From JACDET01 sp035568375 (GTDB lineage: Bacteria > Patescibacteriota > Microgenomatia > Levybacterales > UBA12049), in contig DATMOG010000053.1 in the NCBI GenBank assembly GCA_035568375.1, positions 1 through 9,030 of the forward strand: a stretch of DNA of 9,030 nucleotides. Direction: 5' to 3'. The notes beneath the pieces are model-generated. The model searched no databases. It was not told the origin of the DNA and saw nothing but the letters and a program-made list of their open reading frames with translations. This document shows, one piece after another, positions 1 to 5,918 of the stretch (positions are counted from its first letter, which is position 1; every line of letters begins with the position of its first letter). The translations under genes and the position numbers were made by a program.

Positions 1-20
1 AGTTTTTCAGAAGTTAAAGA

Positions 21-54
21 TCTCAGTATTTGGCATGCCCACTCAATATTGAGA
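21..54. repeat. Imperfect hairpin downstream of the phosphotransferase remnant
   Basis: TCTCAGTATT (21-30) pairs with AATATTGAGA (45-54) through ten pairs including one G-U, around a 14-base loop. Within it CTCAATATTGAG (42-53) is itself a perfect palindrome. It lies just past the TAG at 66-68 of the leftward pseudogene and could have been its terminator, but the T-run after it is weak. Confidence 0.35.
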
Positions 55-65
55 TAATATTTAGC

Positions 66-1140
66 CTAAAATAGGCGGTCGCGATATTGAGGGTCGATGC
101 CATCAAGGATATAATTTATAGCAAAACGATGATTTTCTTCCGAAATACCTCGAAGACGAGGATGTGTAATAAAATGAGCAAATTGGTAAGCGGGATCTTG
201 CCAAGCAAAATGTTCAAAATCAATAAAATTAGCTTTCCCATCATCCGAGAAAATAGTATTATGCGGTCCTACATCAAATGGACATAGCCGTAAATCAGCT
301 TATTGTAATGGAGGCAGGCAATTTTGAACGATATCATGATCAAGAAAATCATAACTACCAAAATCAATCCTCTACTGTTTGGTAAATGCTGTCACTTTAT
401 CAAGAGGCGACCGGGTCTGTCTTATGTGCAATTTTTGCTTGTTGTAGACGTGTAAAAGCACCATAGATATAGTCATTACCTGAATAATAAGGATTTGATG
501 CAGTTAAAGCAAAATGACCAAACATTGCTTCCGTCTTTGGACGTTTATATGTTTGTAGTTTCAGCATAAAGTCAATCATTGCTTTGAGATCTTCTTGTGT
601 CAATTCTTCAGCAGTTTTTGTTGTACCTTCAATAAATGAATAGAATGCAAAAGTACCTGGATAATTTCGATGGAAGGCGACGAGAATTTCATCAAAACCT
701 TGTTGATTCATAAAACGAATCCAATTGAATTCTCGAAAAAGATATTCTGCGTTATTTTGTGTAGCCCATGGATGTAGACCTACTGCTTCAATCTCTTGCT
801 GCAGTGGAGTATTTAAATAAAACCTGCTTTTGCTTGGAATATAAGAAAAATGTTCTGTTTGATTTGTGTCATTATCATAATATTCTAAATGACTTTGACT
901 ATTGGTATAAAATTTTGTTATAAATGGCCAGCCGTCGTTTGAATCAAATTGTGGCGTAATTTTTAAGAGGATATTCTTAAATAAATGCTTGATAGATATT
1001 TTTCCTATGTGGACTCTATGAGCACCTATCGGTTTAAATCTCGAATAGTCTCTCCAAAACAAGTCTGATCGTTCTGGGTTAATGCCAACGAGTATATACG
1101 CAAAATCTTCCTTAGGAGCTCTCGAAAGATACTCTGTCAT
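66..1140 (-). pseudogene. Degraded APH/choline-kinase-like phosphotransferase
   Basis: The ATG at 1140 opens a 246-codon frame that ends at a TGA (400-402). The protein then continues in another frame to a TAG at 66-68, about 357 codons in all, a normal size for this fold. The frame changes near 413-415 (one extra base); after it the text reads DRSPLDKVTAFTK. Two in-frame stops follow, TAG at 372-374 and TAA at 300-302. The C-terminal part keeps the kinase signatures: FDVGPHN, equivalent to the catalytic loop with its Asp and Asn, then IDFEHFAWQDP, equivalent to the metal-binding Asp motif of aminoglycoside phosphotransferase relatives that carry an SDFGFHN-type loop. Known members phosphorylate hydroxyl groups of small molecules using ATP; the substrate here is unknown. 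A truncated protein from 400-1140 would lack both catalytic motifs, so I call the gene dead. The promoter looks intact, suggesting recent loss. Confidence 0.85.
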
Positions 1141-1146
1141 AGATTC

Positions 1147-1175
1147 TGTTTACTCTAGATCTTGCGCTTTGTCAA
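1147..1175 (-). promoter_or_regulatory. Promoter of the phosphotransferase pseudogene
   Basis: On the minus strand a perfect -35 box TTGACA (1170-1175) is followed after 17 bases by TAAACA (1147-1152). Only six bases separate the -10 box from the ATG, so transcription would begin at or next to the start codon. There is no Shine-Dalgarno sequence. The -10 is a weak match; spacing and the -35 carry the call. Confidence 0.55.
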
Positions 1176-1235
1176 TCTATAAAGATTGCGAGATCATATA
1201 TACTAATCTTAAATGAGTTTGCGAAATTAGAAGTT

Positions 1236-1265
1236 TTATCTATTTTTCTAATGAAAAATAGATAA
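1236..1265. repeat. Perfect 13-bp inverted repeat, 4-base loop
   Basis: The arms TTATCTATTTTTC (1236-1248) and GAAAAATAGATAA (1253-1265) are exact reverse complements around the loop TAAT. It lies in a gene-free gap between tRNA-Arg and the phosphotransferase pseudogene, both read leftward, so it could end the tRNA-Arg transcript. It is AT-rich and lacks a clean T-run after the stem in either direction, so it is a poor classical terminator. I see no other feature in 1176-1391. Confidence 0.6.
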
Positions 1266-1391
1266 GTCCAGAATATAGCATTCAATAATCTACTGAAAAA
1301 ATGAAATTTGATGGATAAAACTATATAAATATCCCAATTAAGTTGTTCATTTAGGTTAAATGAGTTTCTTTATGTTTAAGAAGCTTCAAAG

Positions 1392-1464
1392 TACTCCCGG
1401 AGGGATTCGAACCCCCAACCGACTCGTTAGAACCGAGCTGCTCTATCCATTGAGCTACGGGAGC
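1392..1464 (-). tRNA. tRNA-Arg(UCU)
   Basis: Read on the minus strand, the cloverleaf starts GCTCCCG and ends CGGGAGT plus discriminator A, giving a 7-bp acceptor stem with one G-U pair. The anticodon loop is TTCTAAC, anticodon TCT, reading AGA/AGG codons. The T-arm contains GGTTCGAATCC. The discriminator is followed by CTT, so the CCA end must be added enzymatically. It diverges from the AI-2E transporter gene. Confidence 0.96.
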
Positions 1465-1481
1465 AGTATTATTATTGTTCT

Positions 1482-1510
1482 ATTTTACCAACTACAAGCA
1501 TAACTTGCAA
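1482..1510 (-). promoter_or_regulatory. Promoter of tRNA-Arg
   Basis: The minus strand carries TTGCAA (1505-1510), a 17-base spacer and TAAAAT (1482-1487), preceded by TGG, which fits an extended -10. The predicted start is about 10 bases before the tRNA 5' end. Confidence 0.6.
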
Positions 1511-1527
1511 TTTATATTCTAGCTTCA

Positions 1528-1556
1528 TTGACAAGCACATTTTTTTCCAATATAGT
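1528..1556 (+). promoter_or_regulatory. Sigma-70-type promoter of the AI-2E transporter gene
   Basis: TTGACA (1528-1533), a 17-base spacer and TATAGT (1551-1556) form a near-consensus promoter. The -10 box ends 11 bases before the ATG at 1568, leaving a leader of only about five bases, too short for a ribosome binding site; none is visible. Confidence 0.75.
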
Positions 1557-1567
1557 TAAGTTGGACT

Positions 1568-2557
1568 ATGTTACAACGATTTTATGAATATCTTTTAAAA
1601 AATCAAGTTATTTTTGCGCTCTGCATTATTTTTTTTGGTTGGTTTATCTTTCAGATACGGGACATTATTCTGTCGCTTTTTCTTTCATATATCATAATGG
1701 CAACAATACTTCCAATTGTGACTTACCTTCGTAAGAGACATGTTCCGAAATTGATTGCAGTATTAGTTCCATACTTTTCTATTCTTATTTTACTATTTGC
1801 GTTAATTATTCCTTTGATCCCTTTTGTTATACAGCAATTGGGATTATTAATTTCAGGTTTTCCGAAATACCTGCATCAATCAGCAGATGTTTTTCATCTT
1901 AATATTAACATTAATCAACTACAGGGTTACCTTAATAATCAATTTGCTACATTGAGTTCAAATGCATTAGAAGTAACAACAACCCTATTTGGGGGATTAT
2001 TCTCAATTATTACTGTTTTTATTGTAAGCTTATATCTCCTTTTATATAACGATTCCTTTAAGAAAACTTTTGCCCGCCTATTTCATAGAAACCAACATGA
2101 AAAGGTTCTCACAATCCTTAGTCATGTTAATGAAAAATTAGGAGCATGGTTTCAAGGACAAATTTTACTAAGCCTTACCATTGGACTTTTGACATGGATT
2201 GCTCTCATGCTCCTTGGTATTCCTTTTGCTTTACCATTAGCGTTATTGGCAGGAATTTTGGAAATTGTTCCTACCTTGGGACCAACATTATCTGCAATTC
2301 CTGCAGTAATTGTTGCCTTAACAATATCTCCCACAATGGCACTCGTTATGGTTGTTACTTATATACTAATTCAAATGCTTGAAAATCAACTTATTGTTCC
2401 AAAGATCATGGAACGAGCAGTAGGACTCAATCCAGTCATTGTAATCTTAGGTGTAACTATAGGTGCTAATTTAATGGGAATGGTAGGGGCATTGCTTTCT
2501 ATTCCGTTTATCTCCTTTGTAATCGTTGTCTATAAAAGTCTTGAAGCACAAAAGTAA
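1568..2557 (+). CDS. AI-2E family transporter (formerly PerM/UPF0118)
   Basis: This 329-residue polytopic inner-membrane protein has the usual length and layout of the AI-2E transporter family. Two hydrophobic helices open the protein (roughly residues 12-55), then another pair (about 62-92), a hydrophilic part with the family's amphipathic stretch (about 95-130), a helix near 140-160, and a cluster of C-terminal helices from about 195 on. The C-terminal signature is clear: ENQLIVPKIMERAVGLNPV followed by a Gly-rich helix and the GMVGALLSIPF segment. Family members have been linked to autoinducer-2 export and, in other clades, to Na+/H+ antiport; most are uncharacterised, so the substrate here is not predictable. 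The gene has its own promoter and is not in an operon. Its TAA abuts the stop codon of the convergent methyltransferase gene. The ATG is supported by the promoter directly upstream. Confidence 0.93.
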   Translation: MLQRFYEYLLKNQVIFALCIIFFGWFIFQIRDIILSLFLSYIIMATILPIVTYLRKRHVPKLIAVLVPYFSILILLFALIIPLIPFVIQQLGLLISGFPKYLHQSADVFHLNININQLQGYLNNQFATLSSNALEVTTTLFGGLFSIITVFIVSLYLLLYNDSFKKTFARLFHRNQHEKVLTILSHVNEKLGAWFQGQILLSLTIGLLTWIALMLLGIPFALPLALLAGILEIVPTLGPTLSAIPAVIVALTISPTMALVMVVTYILIQMLENQLIVPKIMERAVGLNPVIVILGVTIGANLMGMVGALLSIPFISFVIVVYKSLEAQK

Positions 2558-3142
2558 CTATTTCTGTGCAGTAATCATTGTCCAGGGGAGGGGAGTTTTA
2601 ACGTCCTTTATTATACATTGTTTTGCTATAAATTTTTCAAATGCTCCTTGAGTCCAGTGTTGAATATGCTCAGGATGTGCTCCAAGCCTTAAAATATTTT
2701 TTCCTCTCAAAATTCTTTGGAGTGTAAATAGCGGTTCATTAGGAACCGAAAGTATGAGGTACTTTTTTGCAACTCTCTTTAATTCAATAAGAGCTTTTTC
2801 TGGATATTCAAGATGCTCCAAAACTTCAGTACAAATAATAATATCAAATGAATCTGTTTTATAGGGTAATTTATATATATTGCCCTTTTTTATTTTAACA
2901 TGTGGATGAAGCTTTTTTGCAAGATTTAACGCCTCATCCATATATTCAATACCTTCAAGTTTTTTTATGATATGTTTTTGACGAAACATTTCCAATATAA
3001 ATCCTTCACCAGCTCCAACATCAAGTATAGACTCTGGTTTCAATTGATTTGTCTGTTCTAGAAGGAGTTGTTTAAAATTATTCAGAAAAAATTGACTGAT
3101 AGGGTTTTGTGTTGTATGCTTTTCGAGATTTGTTGTTTGCAT
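2558..3142 (-). CDS. Class I SAM-dependent methyltransferase
   Basis: From the ATG at 3142 the product is 194 residues. A TTG at 3169 would add nine residues but starts only six bases after the tRNA-Gly gene, so I prefer the ATG. Motif I, the SAM-binding DVGAGEG loop, is at residues 41-47. The acidic end of strand 2 lies in EGIEY, and LPYKTDSFDIIICTEVLEHL is the motif II/III region typical of Methyltransf_11 proteins. The C-terminal NEPLFTLQRILRGKN and HPEHIQHWT segments resemble small-molecule or lipid O-methyltransferases, but the substrate cannot be told. The protein is cytoplasmic with no membrane helix. tRNA-Gly lies 32 bases upstream on the same strand, so co-transcription is possible; a TATACA (3153-3158) could also act as a nearby -10. 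No Shine-Dalgarno is seen. The TAG stop touches the TAA of the opposing transporter gene. Confidence 0.88.
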   Translation of the reverse strand: MQTTNLEKHTTQNPISQFFLNNFKQLLLEQTNQLKPESILDVGAGEGFILEMFRQKHIIKKLEGIEYMDEALNLAKKLHPHVKIKKGNIYKLPYKTDSFDIIICTEVLEHLEYPEKALIELKRVAKKYLILSVPNEPLFTLQRILRGKNILRLGAHPEHIQHWTQGAFEKFIAKQCIIKDVKTPLPWTMITAQK

Positions 3143-3174
3143 AGGATATCTTTGTATAAGATACGACAATAATG

Positions 3175-3245
3175 AGCGGGTGAAGGGAATCGAACCCTCG
3201 TATACAGATTGGAAATCTGTTGTTCTACCATTGAACTACACCCGC
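3175..3245 (-). tRNA. tRNA-Gly(UCC)
   Basis: On the minus strand GCGGGTG pairs perfectly with CACCCGC, followed by discriminator T, normal for bacterial tRNA-Gly. The anticodon loop is TTTCCAA with anticodon TCC, reading GGA/GGG. The T-arm contains GGTTCGATTCC. The next bases are CAT, so CCA is not encoded. It sits immediately upstream of the methyltransferase gene. Confidence 0.96.
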
Positions 3246-3254
3246 GTATCTTTG

Positions 3255-3283
3255 AGTATACCAAAAACGCTCTAAGACCTCAA
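3255..3283 (-). promoter_or_regulatory. Promoter of tRNA-Gly (and perhaps the methyltransferase)
   Basis: Minus strand: TTGAGG (3278-3283), a 17-base spacer ending TGG, then TATACT (3255-3260), an extended -10 arrangement. The predicted start is a few bases upstream of the mature tRNA 5' end at 3245. Confidence 0.6.
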
Positions 3284-3326
3284 GCTTATGCAATGACAGA
3301 CAAATTATTTAAGATTCATTATAGTG

Positions 3327-3332
3327 TATAAT
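3327..3332 (+). promoter_or_regulatory. Candidate -10 box for the membrane protein gene
   Basis: TATAAT lies 19 bases before the ATG at 3352. No good -35 is found at the expected distance, and no Shine-Dalgarno precedes the start. Confidence 0.4.
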
Positions 3333-3351
3333 ATATGATTATTCATAGACT

Positions 3352-4272
3352 ATGAGAAAATTTGTTAATAAACATAGACAAAAGAGAAAATATATAAAAA
3401 AAAGTGAAATAATTTCATCATATCAAATTTCAAAAACTGCTTATAGATTACTCCCTATACTAATAATGCTAATTATTTTCATAGCTACTCTCAGTATATC
3501 AATACCTCTTCGTGTTTCATTATCACATATTAAGATATGGCTTCCGAAATTTTCATTAAATAGTGCCATAGAATATATTAAATCATTCGATTCTGCTTTT
3601 ACGCAAATCTATATCATAATTGGGTTAATAGTAAGAGAATTGCTTATTTTAATTACTTATATATCAATAATTTTATGGTATTTTTTTCAACAAATAATAA
3701 ATTATTTTGATCTACGATTACATGTTATCTTTACTGGAAGTTACTTAATCATATTCGGAAATAATTTGTGGCAATTCTTAGAGTTTATTTTTAAAGAAGT
3801 GACATTATTATATGAGAATGTCATAAACAGTTTATATCTAATCTTAGCTATAATTCAAATAAAATTTGAAATAATCATTTTGGTTATTAGTCATTTTACT
3901 GTGATAATAGGACAATCAATAATTACATCTATTTTTTCAGTTGCTCAAACTTTTAACTCAATTGTAATTATTTTTGTTACTTATATGATAGCTTTATTTC
4001 TAGCCGTTGCACATGCATTTCTATCTATAGGAATAATTGTCTGGACCTGGTTGTATGCAGCCATTGATAGTATTTTTTCTGCAATTAATATTTTTTTAAC
4101 TTCAATCTTTCATATCATAAAAATCCCTTTTAGTAAACTTTGTATATTTTACTTACAAATCAAACCTTATCTAAACGTTTTAGAACGCCATATGCAAATG
4201 ACTAGAGGAGATTTCATAAATAGTTTTATAAATCTCAACAAATTGTCTTCTACATTAATCTCCACGAAATAA
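3352..4272 (+). CDS. Multi-pass membrane protein of unknown function
   Basis: I do not recognise this 306-residue protein. It begins with a strongly basic, hydrophilic stretch (residues 2-18, KHRQKRKYIKK) that by the positive-inside rule should stay in the cytoplasm. The rest is a run of hydrophobic segments rich in Ile, Leu and Phe: roughly 31-55, 84-113, 125-148, 158-190 and 200-250, perhaps six to eight helices, broken by short polar turns. The last 40 residues are hydrophilic. No transporter, enzyme or sorting motif is visible. Base composition is the most AT-rich of the intact genes, which inflates Ile/Asn/Lys/Phe and can blur homology. The frame is open over its whole length with an upstream TATAAT, so it is probably a real gene. 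It precedes the tRNA-Leu/tRNA-Pro pair on the same strand by 82 bases. Confidence 0.7.
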   Translation: MRKFVNKHRQKRKYIKKSEIISSYQISKTAYRLLPILIMLIIFIATLSISIPLRVSLSHIKIWLPKFSLNSAIEYIKSFDSAFTQIYIIIGLIVRELLILITYISIILWYFFQQIINYFDLRLHVIFTGSYLIIFGNNLWQFLEFIFKEVTLLYENVINSLYLILAIIQIKFEIIILVISHFTVIIGQSIITSIFSVAQTFNSIVIIFVTYMIALFLAVAHAFLSIGIIVWTWLYAAIDSIFSAINIFLTSIFHIIKIPFSKLCIFYLQIKPYLNVLERHMQMTRGDFINSFINLNKLSSTLISTK

Positions 4273-4354
4273 AAATGTAAAAAGTGAAAAAATATAATAT
4301 TGTTAATTAGCCTTGTATAATTCGTCTATTTTAAGTACAATATACTATATATAA

Positions 4355-4437
4355 GCCGCGGTGGTGGAATGGCAGACACGGAGGCCTTAAGAGCCTTTGT
4401 CCGCAAGGACGTGAGAGTTCGACTCTCTCTCGCGGCA
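4355..4437 (+). tRNA. tRNA-Leu(UAA)
   Basis: The acceptor stem is GCCGCGG with TCGCGGC (one G-U pair), then discriminator A as expected for tRNA-Leu. The anticodon loop is CTTAAGA, anticodon TAA, reading UUA/UUG. A long variable arm, TGTCC-GCAA-GGACG, marks it as class II. CAG follows the discriminator, so CCA is not encoded. A TATACT at 4341-4346 is a possible -10 but lacks a -35, so co-transcription with the upstream gene is also possible. Confidence 0.95.
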
Positions 4438-4457
4438 CAGTAATATATATATAATTA

Positions 4458-4534
4458 CGGGGAATAGCTCAGTTGGCTAGAGCGCGCGGTTTGGGACCGT
4501 GAGGTCGGAGGTTCAAGTCCTCTTTCCCCGACCA
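4458..4534 (+). tRNA. tRNA-Pro(UGG), with encoded CCA
   Basis: CGGGGAA pairs with TTCCCCG, followed by A and an encoded CCA (4532-4534). The C1-G72 pair is typical of bacterial tRNA-Pro. The anticodon loop is TTTGGGA, anticodon TGG. It lies 20 bases after tRNA-Leu, probably on the same transcript. It is the only tRNA here with a genomic CCA and the only one abutted by a recombinase remnant, which reads into its 3' end from the other strand. Confidence 0.95.
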
Positions 4535-4945
4535 GATAACAACTCCCTCTGTTTCAAGAGGGTAGCAAATGGTTCTTTAGCTTGATAAGACAGTGCTTTT
4601 TAACTATCAACCGTAAGGTTCAAAAAGATTAAACGATATATTGCATCTTTTATCTCTGCATTCGCTGATTGGACTATAACACCAGCATTTTTTGATAGGT
4701 TCAAAAATTTCTCCAAGCTTAAATTTGCTTCTTCGGGTGTAATAATTTCTTGTTTTAAGTCTTTACTCTTTTGCTCTAATTCAACTTTTTCTCTACTTAA
4801 CTCATTTATCCTATTTTCATTTATCTTCCAAGATTCTGAGCTTTTTTAAGTTTAATTATCCCTAACGATCTCTCCTTTAACTCAGCATCTATTCTTTTTC
4901 ATACTTGTTGATCGGTCTAGATTAAATTTTTCTTAATTTTTTTTT
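4513..4945 (-). pseudogene. Serine recombinase remnant, C-terminal part, at tRNA-Pro
   Basis: Minus-strand translation gives the tail of a large serine recombinase (resolvase-type integrase). A coiled-coil stretch (KRIDAELKERSLGIIKLKK, then after a frame change INENRINELSREKVELEQK) leads to EEANLSLEKFLNLSKNAG, then KDAIYRLIFLNLTVDS, a TAA stop (4600-4602), and KALSYQAKEPFATLLKQREL. The NLTVD and LSYQ-KEPFATL blocks are hallmarks of the C-terminus of these enzymes. Further stops (a TAG and a TGA) interrupt the start of the remnant. The catalytic resolvase domain and the recombinase/zinc-ribbon core are absent; only about 140 codons remain. The last codons, SGRGKRT and TGA (4513-4515), are read from the tRNA-Pro 3' end, as in integrases that insert at a tRNA. 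It explains most of the 539-base gap between tRNA-Pro and the hydrolase gene; 4946-5035 shows nothing else. Confidence 0.82.
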
Positions 4946-5062
4946 CTTGGAAGGTTTTAAATAAAAAATATAACTTTCGTTTCATACTCCAAATAAAAAA
5001 CTCAATAATAATTATAAATGTCAAGCAAATATCTGTTTTGAAAGGTATTATTTTTAATGCAT

Positions 5063-5068
5063 TATAAC
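5063..5068 (+). promoter_or_regulatory. Candidate -10 box of the hydrolase gene
   Basis: TATAAC ends five bases before the ATG at 5074, implying a leaderless message. A TTGAAA at 5038-5043 is the nearest -35-like hexamer, at a long 19-base spacing. No Shine-Dalgarno is present. Confidence 0.4.
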
Positions 5069-5073
5069 TTCTT

Positions 5074-5841
5074 ATGAAAGAAAGATTAGTTTTATCAAAC
5101 AGAATTAATCAAAAAATAGTTGGTGTAGTTAATCAACCAGAAGGCTCTAAAGGGTTAGCAGTTGTTATGCATGGGTTAGGAGGAACAAAAGAAGATCCTA
5201 TCGTAACTAGTATTGCACAATCTTTCTTATCACAAGGCATTACAGTTGTGCGGTTCGATACGACGAACACTTTTGGCGAAAGTGACGGAAACTATGCTGA
5301 TGCGACAACAACAAACTTTGTACATGATTTAGAAGATGTCATAGAACAGCTCAAAGATACACCATGGTATACTTACCCTTTTTATCTTGCCGGGCATAGT
5401 TTGGGTGGATTGGCTGTTACCGTATTCTCAGAAAGAAATCCAAAATTAGTAAAAGGACTTGGTCAAGCAGCTCCTGTAATTTCAGGACAATTAACGGAGG
5501 CAGTGCGAGGTTCCGATTATATACGGACTTGGGAAGAAAGAGGGTTTCGACAAGAAGATGATCCTATTCATCCAGGCTTAAAATGGCAACATATGTTAGA
5601 CCGAAGAAAGTATGATCTATTACAATTTGCTAATAGATTAACAATGCCTGTGTTATTAGTGATAGGAGAAAATGATACACATATACCTGTAGCTCATCAA
5701 AAAATACTTTATAGTAAGTTACCCTCTCCGAAAGCAATATATATTATTCCAAATGCATCTCACGAATTAGATAGTGACTCAGCTAGGAAAGACATCTATA
5801 CTATATTTTCTTCATGGATAAATGCTGTTGAATCTGAATAG
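5074..5841 (+). CDS. Alpha/beta hydrolase (serine hydrolase)
   Basis: This 255-residue soluble protein has the full alpha/beta-hydrolase layout. HGLGG at residues 33-37 is the oxyanion-hole loop. GHSLGG at 107-112 is the nucleophile elbow with Ser109. GENDTHIP holds the acid, Asp201, and NASHEL holds the base, His230. A lid or cap insert runs from about 140 to 185. Length and motifs resemble small esterases and acyl-peptide or lysophospholipid-type hydrolases of the Hydrolase_4 type; the substrate cannot be deduced. There is no signal peptide, so it should be cytoplasmic. It is followed after 77 bases by the DUF3182 gene on the same strand, which has its own -10 box, so the two may be neighbours in function without being one transcript. 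The frame is intact although both flanks contain broken genes. The ATG is placed by the adjoining TATAAC and the lack of in-frame alternatives. Confidence 0.9.
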   Translation: MKERLVLSNRINQKIVGVVNQPEGSKGLAVVMHGLGGTKEDPIVTSIAQSFLSQGITVVRFDTTNTFGESDGNYADATTTNFVHDLEDVIEQLKDTPWYTYPFYLAGHSLGGLAVTVFSERNPKLVKGLGQAAPVISGQLTEAVRGSDYIRTWEERGFRQEDDPIHPGLKWQHMLDRRKYDLLQFANRLTMPVLLVIGENDTHIPVAHQKILYSKLPSPKAIYIIPNASHELDSDSARKDIYTIFSSWINAVESE

Positions 5842-5907
5842 AAAAATAATACTTCTAGACGTTATTCTTCTAATAGAAGATTTACTTATTTCTCATATTT
5901 ACCGTAT

Positions 5908-5913
5908 TATAAT
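5908..5913 (+). promoter_or_regulatory. -10 box of the DUF3182 gene, leaderless arrangement
   Basis: A consensus TATAAT ends five bases before the ATG at 5919, so the transcript should start on or beside the start codon. The -35 region is poor. No Shine-Dalgarno is present. Confidence 0.55.
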
Positions 5914-5918
5914 TAACT

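Noticed and set aside
87..287. A 66-codon plus-strand open frame
   Set aside because: It is the antisense of the phosphotransferase C-terminus, whose motifs are readable on the minus strand.
4545..4562. Hairpin CCCTCT/AGAGGG after tRNA-Pro as a terminator
   Set aside because: The stem is only six pairs with no T-run, and it falls inside recombinase coding remnant; possible but not supportable.
4571..4635. A degenerate tRNA-Lys-like stretch (TTTAGCTTGATAAGACAG, CTTTTTAAC, GTAAGGTTCAAA) just after tRNA-Pro
   Set aside because: It does not fold into a full cloverleaf, and the opposite strand is well explained as the serine recombinase tail (NLTVD, KEPFATL).
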